64,000 nucleotides of DNA from Ampullaceana balthica (lineage: Eukaryota > Mollusca > Gastropoda > Lymnaeidae), in the NCBI GenBank assembly GCA_944989445.1, contig CALYLW010000345.1, forward strand, positions 1-64,000, given 5' to 3'. A program made the position numbers and the translations under genes. This document shows positions 35,303 to 46,427 of this stretch, piece by piece (position 1 is the first letter of the stretch; each line of letters starts with the position of its first letter). The notes under the pieces are model-generated. The model did not search any database. It saw only the letters and a program-made list of their open reading frames with translations, and had not been told where the DNA came from.

Positions 35303-36204
35303 CAAGTCATGCCATCTTTGTTGTAGCTTAACTTGAGCACACCGTTCAGATATCGATTGCTATCACAGGGGAGACTACTTACCTGTCAGCCATCATTACT
35401 ATTAGACCTAAGTACTTCTTACGACTGTGATGTCATCAGCCTAGATGACATATTTTTTTAACGAAATCCCTTCTAAGTGCTATCTTGAGCCTTAATTATA
35501 CAAAGTTTGAAGTAAACAGAGCCACTAAAACGGGAACTTACTTGCACGTCTCGGCATCCCTTATCGCGCAGTTCCTGGGAAATTAGGAATTTGAAGACTG
35601 CTAAACGCACGCCCTTGGGGAAATTAAAATTAAGGATTTTTTAAAACAATGTTGGATAATTTTTTCCTCAAATGAATTATATAAAGACTTTCTCATCTTC
35701 ATTTTAAGAGATTTGTTGATTAAGAGCGCTAAATACAAGATGTGATTTCCACCCCACCCCCTTTAAGATTTTCTTTGCGCTTGTATATGTCTGTGGTTGC
35801 GTTGTTCACTCTAGCAAATGAGGTCATTAAGTGGAACACATAAAATTGTAGTTTCAGAATATTTAGGAAAAACTTGACATTATGGTTACAGAATATTCAG
35901 GGTACACATGACAAAGGCATTCATCATTATAACTAGAACATTATTTTAAAATTAATTTACATTATAAAATGATTAAGTAGAGAAAAGAAATGGTAACGAT
36001 AACTTAACAAAAACGAAGCTAAGCTGGATATAAGTGTAAGTCTTTAAAAAATCAAAAACTAAAACTGGAAAAAGTCTGTATTGCTATGTTGAATTATTCA
36101 TTTGGTTCTAATGATTTGGAGTCGTTTAACTTATTTTCCAAAGAAAATAGTCTCTTCTGTATTACTCAAATACGTGTTGCCATTAACTACATGATTCAAT
36201 TACA
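35303..36204. other. Unique non-coding DNA
   Basis: About 900 bp of AT-rich sequence with no ORF, RNA or element recognised. Confidence 0.5.
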
Positions 36205-36300
36205 GCCAGGCCTTGATTAACCATTAGGCAAACAAAGCACGTGTCTAGGGCACATAGCGTTTGAAGGGCACCACAAGTCCTCAAGAAAAATGTGTATATT
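36205..36300. mobile_element. Fragment of a hAT-type MITE end
   Basis: CAGGCCTTGATTAACCATTA followed by AGGCAAACAAAGCACGTG and CTAGGGCAC resembles the left end of the MITE class at 27,525 and 37,651. No matching right end or target duplication was found. Confidence 0.4.
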
Positions 36301-36558
36301 GTCCCGGTAACCCCGCGTAATGGACATGACATAAGCATTTCACAAATGTAATATTAAATCGCACATTATTTACCCACAACCTGAAGGGTAAAACAAATCC
36401 CACGCTCTCATATTTTGAGTGAACTGATCCCAATTATCCGACCTATCCCAATTATCCGACACTCACTGTAAATCGAAAATATTTCAACATTGGGTTATTC
36501 CGGTCACTAAGGCGGACTGCTGAGGTTTAACTCTAGCAGACATAAATCGAAATAAATA
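36301..36558. other. Unique non-coding DNA
   Basis: Contains a short direct repeat (CCCAATTATCCGAC, about 36,430 and 36,448). Nothing else recognised. Confidence 0.5.
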
Positions 36559-36795
36559 TATGTAAAAACAATGTTTTTGACTATAAATCCCTTATATATG
36601 AGACATAACTAAAAGTAGTGATTTTAAAACCGGGCGCAGGGACGGTAGGGGGTGTGAACATCGACGGTCGACGTCAACGCGTGAACTGGCACGTGAAAGA
36701 ATTATAAACAAATAGTGGGTTCGGATGTCCGATTAAACTTACAAAGCAAGTTAATATAAGACTAATAAAAACTTGTTTTTTACGGGGTTTTTTAA
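36559..36795. mobile_element. Two opposed Helentron-like ends
   Basis: From 36,559 a copy runs on the minus strand: 3' hairpin (GTAAAAACAATGTTTTTGAC), then ATAAATCCCTTATAT, a shortened body, and a 5' end AAGTTAATATAAG at about 36,746-36,758. Immediately after it, 36,765-36,790 (AAAAACTTGTTTTTTACGGG) is the 3' hairpin of a second copy in the opposite orientation with no body of its own. The arrangement implies a rearrangement or deletion between two copies. Confidence 0.6.
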
Positions 36796-36865
36796 AATTA
36801 AGATCTTAACTAACGCAGTAAACAGATGTTTGTCTCAAGGCCACACAGGACATTTAAATACCCCT

Positions 36866-37024
36866 TGCCTCACAATCATGTCCTCAAACAGCGCCTCATA
36901 ATCATGTCTTCAAACAATGCCCCATAATCGTGTCCTCAAACAGGGCCTCACAATCATGTCCTCAAACAGGGCCTCACAATCATGTCCTCAAACAGGGCCT
37001 CACAATCGTGTCCTCCGACAGAGC
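36866..37024. repeat. 26-bp minisatellite, about 6 copies
   Basis: Unit of 26 bp containing CCTCACAATCATGTCCTCAA. The left copies are diverged; the middle copies are nearly identical. Confidence 0.93.
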
Positions 37025-37650
37025 CTCCATTGTATTATAGTCTCACAACTCCAGTGACTGACTGACAACATTGAAAGCCATCTCCCCGGGAGCCTCTCAC
37101 GTCTGCTCGATCTAGCAGCGGGTAGCCAGACGCGGAGAAATCGGGTTCAGACCCCTTAGTGCGCATGTCTGGTCCAGCTGGTCACATACGTTGTTACCAG
37201 AGCTTTATTTCCATTACTAGCAATGACTGGTCCTTGTTTGTTGTTGTTCAGAGCATAAACCCGTGTTCTGCACGAGAGAGAGGCTGATAGTAAGAACCCG
37301 AACACCAATATTACATAGAGAAAAGAACATCTAAAACTTCTAAAAGAAATACAAATTTGGGATGAAATTGTTCATCGTTATCTGAATCTTTCCGGGATTT
37401 TATTATCGAAAGACAAATATACTTAAATTCCCTTGGTTTTCGGTATGAGTTATTTGATATGTGAAACAAGCAACAACTTCTTCAATATCTGAAGCAGATT
37501 ACTTCGATATCATAAATAGGTAAGATTTTATTAGAAAACTAAAACAGGGTTAAAGTTCTTCAATACATAATCAGGGGCACAAATACTTTAATATAATTAC
37601 AAAGAGAAGTTTAACTTTATACAGCGGGCAAGTTCACAATATCACAAGCA
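37025..37650. other. Unique non-coding DNA
   Basis: A weak polymerase III B-box-like word (GGTTCAGACCC near 37,145) was noted but lacks a good A box and tRNA-like folding. No gene recognised. Confidence 0.45.
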
Positions 37651-37823
37651 CAGGGCCGGATTTAAACTTTATGGTGCCCTAAGCTATTTTAGATATGGGG
37701 GCCCTTTTGAAGTCCAGATATTTTATGTCATTGTTAGATATGAGAAAAAAAATCCGGGGAGGCCCTAAGAAGGCGGGGGCCCTAAGCTATAGCTTGTTTA
37801 GCAAATAGGTAAATCCAGCGCTG
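37651..37823. mobile_element. hAT-type MITE with perfect 8-bp target duplication
   Basis: 173-bp element starting CAGGGCCGGATTTAAACT and ending AAATCCAGCGCTG, imperfect inverted ends, flanked on both sides by CACAAGCA (37,643-37,650 and 37,824-37,831). The internal words GTGCCCTAAGCTA and GGGCCCTAAGCTA are further repeats near each end. It encodes nothing. Confidence 0.88.
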
Positions 37824-37954
37824 CACAAGCATTGAACAATTTTTCCGACATCAAAAAGTGGCTTAAGGCTTAAGATATTGTCCCATGATTTTTTAACTCT
37901 GGTCAAGTTCTTCTCATCTTTGAGACCGCAGACCTTTCAAAGGAACACTGCCGT

Positions 37955-38645
37955 TACTTCACTGGCACCGTACAAGACACTTGACTGAGTCACTGGTACC
38001 GTACAAGACACTTGACTGAGTCACTGATACCGTACAAGACACTTGACTGAGTCACTGATACCGTACAAGACACTTGACTGCGTATCTGTTACCGTACAAG
38101 ATACTTGATTGCGTCTCTGGTACCGTACAAGACACTCGACTGCGTCTCTGTTACCGTACAAGACACTTGACTGCGTCTCTGTTACCGTACAAGACACTTG
38201 ACTGAGTCACTGGTACCGTACAAGACACTTGACTGAGTCACTGGTTCCGTACAAGACACTTGACTGAGTCACTGATACCGTACAAGACACTTGACTGAGT
38301 CACTGATACCGTACAAGACACTTGAATGCGTCTCTGTTACCGTACAAGACACTTGACTGAGTCACTGGTACCGTACAAGACACTTGACTGAGTCACTGAT
38401 ACCGTACAAGATACTTGACTGAGTCACTGGTACCGTACAAGACACTTGACTGAGTCACTGGTAACGTACAAGACACTTGACTGAGTCACTGGTACCGTAC
38501 AAGACACTTGACTGAGTCACTGATACAGTACAAGACACTTGACTGAGTCACTGATACCGTACAAGACACTTGACTCAGTCACTGATACCGTACAAGACAC
38601 TTGACTGCGTCACTGATACCGTACAAGACACTTGACTGCGTATCT
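37955..38645. repeat. 31-bp minisatellite, about 22 copies
   Basis: Unit of 31 bp containing CCGTACAAGACACTTGACTG followed by AGTCACTG or CGTCTCTG variants. Copies are highly similar. Confidence 0.96.
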
Positions 38646-38866
38646 GCTTTCTCTTGGCTGTGACAAATTAGATGTTGATGTCAGGTGGCGTCAAGTACTT
38701 CCGGTGTCACTAACTACTTATTGTTTTTGTTGCTTGTCTTTCATATTCCTCAAAGTTCAGCTCTTGGTTACAGATTATGCGGGTGCTCAGGAAACGCATA
38801 GATTGTCGTTTCCGGAAATTAAACATCAGATCACTTCTTACACGTCAACTACATTCAATGGTAGCT
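38646..38866. other. Unique non-coding DNA
   Basis: Short spacer between two minisatellites. An 84-codon ORF (38,632-38,886) has no recognisable domain and begins inside the repeat. Confidence 0.45.
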
Positions 38867-39175
38867 TGCTGGTCCATCAGTTCTAGTGGGGCTGGCCGTC
38901 CATCAGTTCTAGTGGGGCTGGCCGTCCATCAGTTCTATTGGGGATGGCCGTCCATCAGTTCTAGTGGCGCTGGCCGTCCATCAGTTCTAGTGGGGATGGC
39001 CGTCCAACAGTTCTAGTGGGGCTGGCGGTCCATCAGTTCTAGTGGGGATGGCCATCCAACAGTTCTAGTGGGGCTGGCCGTCCATCAGTTCTAGTGTTGA
39101 TGGCCGTCCAACAGTTCTAGTGGGGATGGTCGTGCAACAGTTATAGTGGCACTGGCCGTCCATCAATTCGTTATA
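38867..39175. repeat. 26-bp minisatellite, about 12 copies
   Basis: Unit of 26 bp containing CCATCAGTTCTAGTGGGGCT, with CCAACAG and GGGGATGG variants. It is unrelated in sequence to the 26-bp array at 36,866. Confidence 0.95.
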
Positions 39176-39528
39176 CTTGGTGCGGCTTTCAATATTCGAG
39201 GTGCACCTTTCAGTATCAGGGGTCACTCAGTATCTATTGTGCAACTTTCAGTATCTGTGGTATCTTTTCGTTATCTGTACTTAATCTTTTATATTGAAAA
39301 TTGTTGCTGCTATCGTCTTCATAATGGATGGACACAGTTTTTGTTTACAATTTTCATGAAAAGAGATGACAATGACGACAGTTGTGTTGAATCTGGACGC
39401 TGTCAATACTGATTATACTTTTATGAGATGTAGTGAAATGTTTTCAACACAATACTGATCATTTGTTCTGATCAGACATATTTTACATGGAGAATAGGTT
39501 TTATTATATACATGAAATAATGGAAATA
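39176..39528. other. Unique non-coding DNA
   Basis: A few short imperfect TTTCAGTATC repeats near 39,208-39,260. No gene recognised. Confidence 0.5.
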
Positions 39529-40390
39529 AAACAACCCCGTAAAAACAAAGTTTTTGACTATAAATCCCTTATATATGAGACATAACTTAAAGTATTGATT
39601 ATGTTCCAACGCGAAAATCATTTAACATGTGTCGACTTTTGTTTTTCCGCGGGCGGACATTATCTCCCTTGGCTTTAAAACTAGTTCAAAACTCTAGCAG
39701 ACGGCGACTATACATTCTAAATAGTGATTTATATAGATAAACTAAAAATTAATTAATTTAATTACGGTACGATCGATCGATCTGAAATTTTGATACGATG
39801 CATTGTTAGGTGAGACAAGTCCGTGTGCCGAATTTCAGCTCGATGGCTTTACTGGAAGTGGGTCATTTTCGACTTTTGTTTTTCCGCGGGCGGACGGGAC
39901 GAACGAACGACGAACGAGTCGGCGGTGAAGTTAATATAAGGGATTTAATAAACAACCCCGTAAAAACAAAGTTTTTGACTATAAATCCCTTATATTTGCT
40001 TTTAACCCGAGAGGGGAAAAGGTCTTGTCACCGCGTCGGGCGTCGCGGACCGGCACGACGAACGACAGAGAGAGACGGTTCCAAACATTTACATCTCCCC
40101 TGCCGCTAAATATAGGTGCTAGGTCAACACGACCTAGCAGACGACGACTTTTGTTTTTCTAAATAGTGATTTATATAGATAAACTAAAAATGCATTAATT
40201 TAATTACGGTACGTTCGATCGATCTGCAATTTTGATACGATGCATTGTTAGGTGAGACGGGTCCGTGTGCCAAATTTCAGCTCGATCATATCACGAGAAG
40301 TGGGTCATTTTCGACTTTTGTTTTTCCACGGTTGACGAACGAACGAACGAACGACGAATGAGACGGCGGTGAAGTTAATATAAGGGATTT
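39529..40390 (-). mobile_element. Two head-to-tail Helentron-like elements
   Basis: Two copies in reverse orientation: 39,529-39,946 and 39,950-40,390. On the minus strand each begins AAATCCCTTATATTAACTTC, followed by a CGTT/CGTC tetranucleotide repeat and AAAACAAAAGTCGAAAATGA. Each ends AAGGGATTTATAGTCAAAAA, a hairpin CTTTG and TTTTTACGGGGTTG. The ends match the 20,687 array but the bodies differ, so this is a second subfamily. The first copy (39,529) contains an extra partial duplication of the ACTTTTGTTTTTCCGCGGGC segment. No coding capacity. Confidence 0.7.
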
Positions 40391-40419
40391 AAAAATTTGC
40401 CATAAACTAACGTGTCTAA

Positions 40420-40655
40420 TGGAGTTGATAGTGTTGATGATAGAGTTGATAGTGTTGATTATAGAGTTGATAATGTTGATGATAGAGTTGATAGTGTTGA
40501 TGATAGAGTTGATAGTGTTGATGATAGTGTTGATAGTGTTGTTGATAGAGTTGATAGTGTTGTTGATAGAGTTGATAGTGTTGATGATAGAGTTGATAGT
40601 GTTGATTATAGAGTTGATAGTGTTGATGATAAAGTTGATAGTGTTATCTTATCTT
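40420..40655. repeat. 21-bp minisatellite, left half of split array
   Basis: Unit of 21 bp, GTTGATAGTGTTGATGATAG plus A, about 11 copies. The same unit resumes at 41,269, so one array has been split by the LINE at 40,656-41,268. The seven-residue-repeat ORFs are not credible genes. Confidence 0.95.
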
Positions 40656-41268
40656 ATCTGTTTATCTTATCTGTTTACAGACGCTCCTTCTATACAGAAG
40701 ATTATTGCGTCCTACGCTTATCTATGGTTTGTGTTTAGTCCTGCATTTTTATTAGAGATTTAAATGTTGATAAAGTGTTGGTTTTCCTGGATTCTTCAGG
40801 CAACCCATTCCACGCCCGAATTCCGGACGGGAAGAAGGAAAACTTGTATGTGTTTGTTCTTGCATACGGAATAAGAAAGGTGTTTTTATCCTTATGTCTA
40901 TCTGAGGGTTGTATTAAGTTATCTTTGTGTTGTATTTCTAAATTAGAATTAATTGCTTTATGTATGATTACTACTTTGCTTTTGGTTCTTCTATCCTCTA
41001 GTGTTTCAAGGTTTAATGATTTAACTAATGGTGTTATTCTTGTCAGTTTCGAATATCCTCCAGTAATGAATCTGGCAGCTCTTTTTTGAATTTGTTCTAG
41101 TTTATCAATGTTTTCTTTGGTGGATGGGTCCCATACAGAAGATGCATATTCTAGTACAGGTCTCACCAAAGTGAGGTAGCATTTTAGTTTTATATCTCTA
41201 TTACATTTGTTAAAGTTTCTTTTTATAAAGCCTAAGGTTTTGTTTGATTTTTTAATAACTTCATTGAC
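40656..41268 (-). mobile_element. 5'-truncated LINE inserted in a minisatellite
   Basis: A 613-bp LINE copy on the minus strand: the C-terminal part of its reverse-transcriptase ORF, a short 3' UTR, and a 3' tail with ACAGATAAGATAA repeats (40,656-40,685). Truncation at the 5' side with an intact 3' tail is the signature of target-primed reverse transcription. Both flanks are the same 21-bp repeat, so the exact target duplication cannot be defined. Its tail is shared with the SINE at 15,640-15,955 and solo tails at 16,599 and 34,481. Confidence 0.82.
40735..41268 (-). pseudogene. Non-LTR reverse transcriptase, C-terminal part
   Basis: An open minus-strand frame ends with a TAA at 40,735. It contains SNKTLGFIKRN, LVRPVLEYASSVWDP, LEQIQKRAARFITG and FSFFPSGIRAWNGLP, which are the conserved thumb and post-catalytic blocks of Jockey/CR1-type non-LTR reverse transcriptases (LVRP.LEY.S.VWDP, ..QR.AARF, S.FP..I..WN.LP). 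About 175 codons remain of a protein normally near 900-1,000. The N-terminal endonuclease and the catalytic YADD are missing because of 5' truncation. No stop or frameshift is seen in what remains, so the copy is fairly young. It cannot be active alone. Confidence 0.85.
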
Positions 41269-41672
41269 ATGGGTTGATAGAGTTGATAGTGTTGATGATA
41301 GAGTTGATAGTGTTGATGATATAGTTGATAGTGTTGATGATAGAGTTGATAATGTTGATGATATAGTTTATAGTGTTGTTGATAGAGTTGATAGTTTTGA
41401 TGATAGAGTTGATAGTGTTGGTGATAGAGTTGATAGTGTTGTTGATAGAGTTGATAGTGTTGTTGATAGAGTCGATAGTGTTTTTGATAGAGTTGATAAT
41501 GTTGATGATAGAGTTGATAATGTTGATGATAGAGTTGATAGTGTTGATGATAGAGCTGATAGTGTTGTTGATAGAGTTGATAGTGTTGTTGATAGAGTTG
41601 ATAGTGTTGTTGATAGAGTTGATAGTGTTGTTGAAAGATGTGATTGTGTTGTTGATAGAGTTGATAACACAC
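41269..41672. repeat. 21-bp minisatellite, right half of split array
   Basis: Same 21-bp unit as 40,420-40,655, about 19 copies, with variants (GTTGTTGATAGAG, GATATAG). Open frames on both strands reflect a period divisible by 3. Confidence 0.95.
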
Positions 41673-42014
41673 ACTACAACTTCTTGAGTTTCCGCACAGC
41701 TGTGGGAGCTCTTGCGACAAGGGAGATAAGAGGATTGCAGGGGACAGAACTTTGATCAATCCCTCTCTCTCCCGTGAACAATAAACTAGTGGGAAAACAT
41801 GTGGCCCAGTCTATTTTTAGCTGCGAGTCGGATTGGCTTATTAATAGCCAAAGCCGAGAAGCTGGCCATTAAAACTTAAAACGCTGGCACCCCATGTTCG
41901 ATCTGTCACGTTTTAAATAAGACTGGGATGGGAAAAACCACGTCTGCAACATGTCTAGCTTAGAGTCTCCGGGCTGAAATCTTCGACGTGAAAAGATTAA
42001 CAAAAAAACAATAT
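41673..42014. other. Unique non-coding DNA
   Basis: No gene or element recognised. Confidence 0.5.
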
Positions 42015-42285
42015 GCTAGCTGTATACCACTGGCTCTCTGTATACCAATGGCTAGCTGTATACCACTGGCTCTTTGTATACCAATGGCTCGCTGTATACT
42101 GATGGCTCTCTGTACACCAATGGCTCACTGTATGCCAATGGCACGCTGTATACCAATGACTCCGTGTATACCAATGGGTCTCTGTATACTGATGGCTCTC
42201 TGTATACCAAAGGCTCTCTTTATACCAATGGCTCTCTGTATACCAATGGCTCTCTGTATACCAATGGCTCTCTGTATACCTCGTT
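42015..42285. repeat. 18-bp minisatellite, about 15 copies
   Basis: Unit of 18 bp, CTCTCTGTATACCAATGG, with variants such as CTAGCTGTATACCACTGG and a TATACTGATGG form. Confidence 0.95.
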
Positions 42286-42592
42286 CAATGATCCAATTTT
42301 AAATTTATTATATTTGACAGATATGGATTTAAATTGAAAGCTTGTAAATGTTATTTATATTTCAAAATTTGTGTTAAATCAAACCGAATGAATGAACGTT
42401 AATGCCTCACCAACTTTATACGTGTCTCTTTTCAACTGCCATTTAATTTCCATAGGGCTGCATTTTTCTGTATTTTATTTCAACAAAATAATTTAATTTC
42501 ATCGTAACTGTTGGAATAATATTTTCAACTCCTTTGGCCTTTTTCAGGACACCTAGTTCGGCTATTTGGTCAAAAGTCATTCTTCATATCAA
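42286..42592. other. AT-rich unique DNA
   Basis: No gene or element recognised. Confidence 0.5.
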
Positions 42593-42667
42593 GTTGTGTG
42601 TGTCTGTGTGTGTGTGTGAGTGTGTGTGCCTGCGTGCGTGTGCGTGTGTGCGTGTGTGTGTGTGTGC
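42593..42667. repeat. TG microsatellite
   Basis: Imperfect TG dinucleotide run with CGTGTG interruptions. Confidence 0.93.
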
Positions 42668-43454
42668 CAACACTACTGACAGTGTTCGTTGTCTTTGGGT
42701 GGTAAAATTCCAGCATACAAATGTAGGGCTTCATTTGAATTTATGACACGTCGGTGTTAAAATATTAATTCCATTGTGCGGCAAACAAATATATTTATGT
42801 ACTAAACGTTGGGTTTTTTCGGACTGATTTAAGTGTATTCATTTAAAAGCAATGGTGAACGGAATGTTTGAGTAAGTTTGTTACTCAGCATCAGTTTAAA
42901 AGAGGTTGTAATTTTGGATTCACAATTTGCATTATATATATTTGCATTTCATTTCCTCAATGTTATTCATTTCAAACTCCAAATATAGTCATCTTTTTGT
43001 ATGCGTTATGAGATTCTCTTGTGAATTAAAAAAACGATATCCTTGTTACTATAGCATATCCGTTTATGTATATTATATTAGTGTAATTTTTTAATAAAAG
43101 ATTATTGTTACGATTATTATTATTAAAATATATATATTTTTAATATCTAAATTAGAATTGAAGAAATTTCGTGGAGAAAATAAGCAAATAAACCCCAAAA
43201 CGTGACTAAAATAAAAGCATTACATTTGAATAAAGTTAATGTTTCAAAATAAATAAGAAATGGAATTTTCATTGCGATGAGGGTCGTGACCCATAGTGTT
43301 TAAAAGCGGCTATCAAAATTTTAAAATTATTTTTAAAGTGGCTCTCAGTTACTACAGGTCTGGCCACCCTTATTCACTACTATTAACTTATTCGATAAAA
43401 ATAACACCAATTAAATCGAAGTTCATTTCCTTTAGGTTCCTAATTATCAAATCA

Positions 43455-43455
<1 letters not shown>
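42668..43455. other. AT-rich non-coding DNA
   Basis: No ORF. A GGGTCGTGACCCATAGTGTT word near 43,281-43,300 recalls the interior of hAT termini such as that near 25,990, but no element can be delimited. Confidence 0.45.
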
Positions 43456-43553
<98 letters not shown>

Positions 43554-43588
43554 ATCTCTATCTCTCTCTCTCTATCTCTATCTCTTTC
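43456..43588. repeat. CT/CTAT microsatellite
   Basis: About 130 bp of TC repeats with TATC interruptions toward the right end. Confidence 0.97.
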
Positions 43589-44274
43589 ATAACTGCAGTC
43601 ACATGTTCACGCACACACACAAACACACCGAAGCACAGCTTTAATTCATAAAAAATGTAATTTCATTCCCTTATTGATTTAAATTATGCAATTTTCCAGT
43701 TCGTTGTAATCCACAATTTTCGGCTGATTTAGCTATGTAATCCACAATATTCCACTTATCCAGCTATGTAATCCGCTTCAGAGTTTGCCCAGGATTCCAT
43801 TTCGCGCCAGTCCCTGCCTCCTGATTCTTACGATATTATTTTAGCAATGAGAAGCAAGTTTCTTCCCCATCTCCATTCCAAACTTCTTGTCTGGCTTACA
43901 CTGCTAGACTGGGGGAGGGGGCGGTGGATGGTAGGGTCTGTTAAACTGCTGCTAGTCAGAGTGTGTGTTGGGGGGGGGACTTGGTTCCATCTCCCTCTGA
44001 AGCTGTGGGCAGAGTGGGATAAAGGTTTCGTCATCCACTGTTTCTGCGTCATGATCGTACATTGTCTCTGTGACCCGAGTCGTCAGCGGCCAGGGATTTC
44101 CACGGCCTGGGATTGTCCGTGGTTTGATCAGCTCCCAGAGGACTTTGCCAGTCCATTGTCAGCCGTTGGTCCGTCATCGTCCATCATTGTACGTGTTGTC
44201 AGTTGTTGGGGGGCCCCTGTCGTCATTATTCCTCATTGAGAACTTAATAAGAAATGTAAAAATCCCATCTCTAT
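43589..44274. other. Unique non-coding DNA
   Basis: Contains a 130-codon ORF (43,847-44,239, +) without a recognisable domain or protein-like conservation pattern. I do not call it a gene. Confidence 0.45.
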
Positions 44275-44413
44275 GACACGATACACGCTTACTTTTATAT
44301 AACACATGGCCCGCTCTTTTCATTTAAACTTACATCTCAGGTGACCACGATACATGCTTACCTTTATATAACACGCGGCCCGCCCATTTCATTTGAACTT
44401 AAAGCTCAGGTGA
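44275..44413. repeat. 69-bp tandem duplication
   Basis: Two diverged copies of a 69-bp unit containing TTTATATAACAC and TGGCCCGC or CGGCCCGC. The second copy starts at about 44,344. Confidence 0.85.
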
Positions 44414-44639
44414 AACAGGGCTGGATAATGAACAAAACGAAGGGGTTAGGGATGATACGATATGGCTTTGAGATGATTGGATATGCTGTAATTGGATAGG
44501 AGATTTGTGGATGTCAATAGTTAGGGACTTTAGATGATTATCTTTAGACTGGATTTGAAATAGGATTTTTAGGTGACTGGTAGTAGAAAATCGGATTTTA
44601 CATATTTTTTAAACAATAAAGATGTTTTATGACTAGGTT
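44414..44639. other. Unique non-coding DNA
   Basis: Short repeats of GATTGGATATG/ATAGGAG-like words; no gene recognised. Confidence 0.45.
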
Positions 44640-44912
44640 ATGGACCCTAAACTTCAGAAAATGTGTTACATCGAAAGTATGACAAATGACAGAGGAGCAA
44701 GTAGGATGAACCACCAATACGCCAGAGAAAAAACGGCTACAGGGAAGACCTGGGCTTAGATGTATAGATGGTGAAGAAAAAGATCTACAGCTACTGGGCA
44801 TCCAATGTTGGAGAAGGACAGCATTTGTTAGGTCTGAGTGGAAGGACGTGCTGAAGGCAAGCCAAAGCTTTACATGGTCTGTAGCGCCACAAGGATTGCT
44901 GGAATAGACCAT
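44640..44912 (+). pseudogene. 3' end of a non-LTR retrotransposon ORF
   Basis: From 44,740 the + strand reads QGRPGLRCIDGEEKDLQLLG, then IQCWRRTAFVRSEWKDVLK and ASQSFTWS. This matches the C-terminal end of a widespread class of endonuclease/reverse-transcriptase LINE proteins (GRP..RW.D..E.DL..LG...WR..A.DR..WR.V...A...HG). The upstream reverse-transcriptase domain is absent or unrecognisable, and a typical simple-repeat tail is not evident after 44,912. It is a different LINE family from the one at 40,656-41,268, whose protein ends differently. Confidence 0.7.
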
Positions 44913-45032
44913 GTAATGTGATGTTATTGAGGATAATGGTATTTAAGAGTTGGAGAGAAGAAAAATGTACCTATGGTAGTCTCATTGGAGCTAGATTATA
45001 TATATCTATTTTATATTATATATATATATATA

Positions 45033-46396
45033 TTAGGGGACAGCAGAATATCCGGAATGCCGGATATCCGGACCAAATATCGGGATTTTCGCCACTATCC
45101 GGATTCGGCAAATACCTATGGCAGATGCGAATAGTATCCGGATATCAATGTGGTAAAGAATTTTTGAAATTAAATTACATTAATATTAATTAGTTTATAA
45201 ACAAATATATAAAAAGGTATTAAAAAGTTTTTTTAAAAACAATAACCAGAAATCAGTACATTTAACAAGAATTTTCTTCAACAACACAAAGTTTAACCGG
45301 AATTTACTAACTAGTAACTATTTTATTTACTCATGTCATTAAATTATTTTCATTGTTATAGCTGATATATTAATTTTATGTTAAAAAATAATAATTTTAA
45401 GTTAATTTGTAATTATTAGTTTATAGTTTATACTATAAACTATATAGTTAAACAGGAGCCTTGGAAACTGGGACAGGCTGAGAGTTGGCTTTCGTTTTTA
45501 ATTTCTTTGTCATTGACTAGTACGTTGACAGTAGTCAATATTTCAATACTTTCAATTCAGTATTCAAATTTAAACATTTTACTTATATGATATAAGTTAT
45601 ATCATTATAATAATTTTATATTCATTGTTGTTTTTTTTTCCGTTGAACTTTAAATGGCAGTTGCAATTGTGATTTGATTTGCGAACTTAAAAATAAAAAT
45701 GTTGCTTGTCTTATGTGTTATATGTTATTCAGTCTTATAATTTTAAAACTCTAGTCTATTGTGAATATAATAATTATGCAAAATAAGTTAAGTAACAAAT
45801 TAAGTTATAAATTAAATTATTAATATATAACAAAATAAACAAATTAACAAGCGTTGATCCATTCAAATCATTCAAATCTACTCAAAATATAGTAAAAGAA
45901 TCAATTTCAATACGAGAAAAATATATTAAGTTAAAAAGTTACAAGTATAGATATTTACTTTACTACATAAGATAACAAACTAAGTTAAATAACAGCATAT
46001 TAAACTTAAATTGTCTGAATAAAAAACAGTTTTATTATGGTTCTAGGTCACGACTTCTTGTACATCACACTACACACTCAGTACAACACTGTTCGCTTGG
46101 TACACACTACACAGTTCGTTGAACTTCTTCAAGTTCGTTCATTCAATTCATTGTAAAATGTTCATCGTTGACTTTGACAATGTAACAAAGTCGATAGCAG
46201 ATACTCTTCATTTGTAGGATAATAAATATTTTAATAAATAGTATGAAATACATGATATGAAGTAGTAAAGTACACACTATTAGCTATTACACTTAAATGT
46301 GGAGATATCCAGATCCGCAATCCGGATCGGGCAAATATTAGGGCCAAACTATCCGGATTCAGCAAATAGTAAAAACCCATATTCGGTTGATCCCTA
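45033..46396. mobile_element. hAT-like element with ATCCGGAT subterminal repeats
   Basis: Ends are inverted: TTAGGGGACAGCAGAATATC on the left and, read in reverse, TTAGGGATCAACCGAATAT on the right. Both subterminal regions carry several copies of the palindrome ATCCGGAT or close variants (left 45,050-45,145, right 46,300-46,360), possible transposase-binding sites. The 1.1-kb interior is AT-rich with no recognisable transposase, so it is non-autonomous or eroded. Both sides are AT dinucleotide runs, so no target duplication can be defined. Confidence 0.6.
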
Positions 46397-46427
46397 ATAT
46401 ATATATATATATATATATACATACATA

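Noticed and set aside
34760..35340. Cys/Val and Thr/His repeat ORFs
   Set aside because: Direct translation of a TG/TGTC/TGTA microsatellite.
37120..37160. Second tRNA-like or SINE head (GGTTCAGACCC)
   Set aside because: No convincing A box at the right distance and no SINE tail.
40412..41755. Seven-residue repeat proteins (VDSVDDR type) on both sides of the LINE
   Set aside because: Translation of the 21-bp minisatellite; alternative frames are equally open.
43847..44239. 130-codon plus-strand ORF
   Set aside because: No recognisable domain, overlapping frames open on the other strand, and low-complexity start; probably chance.
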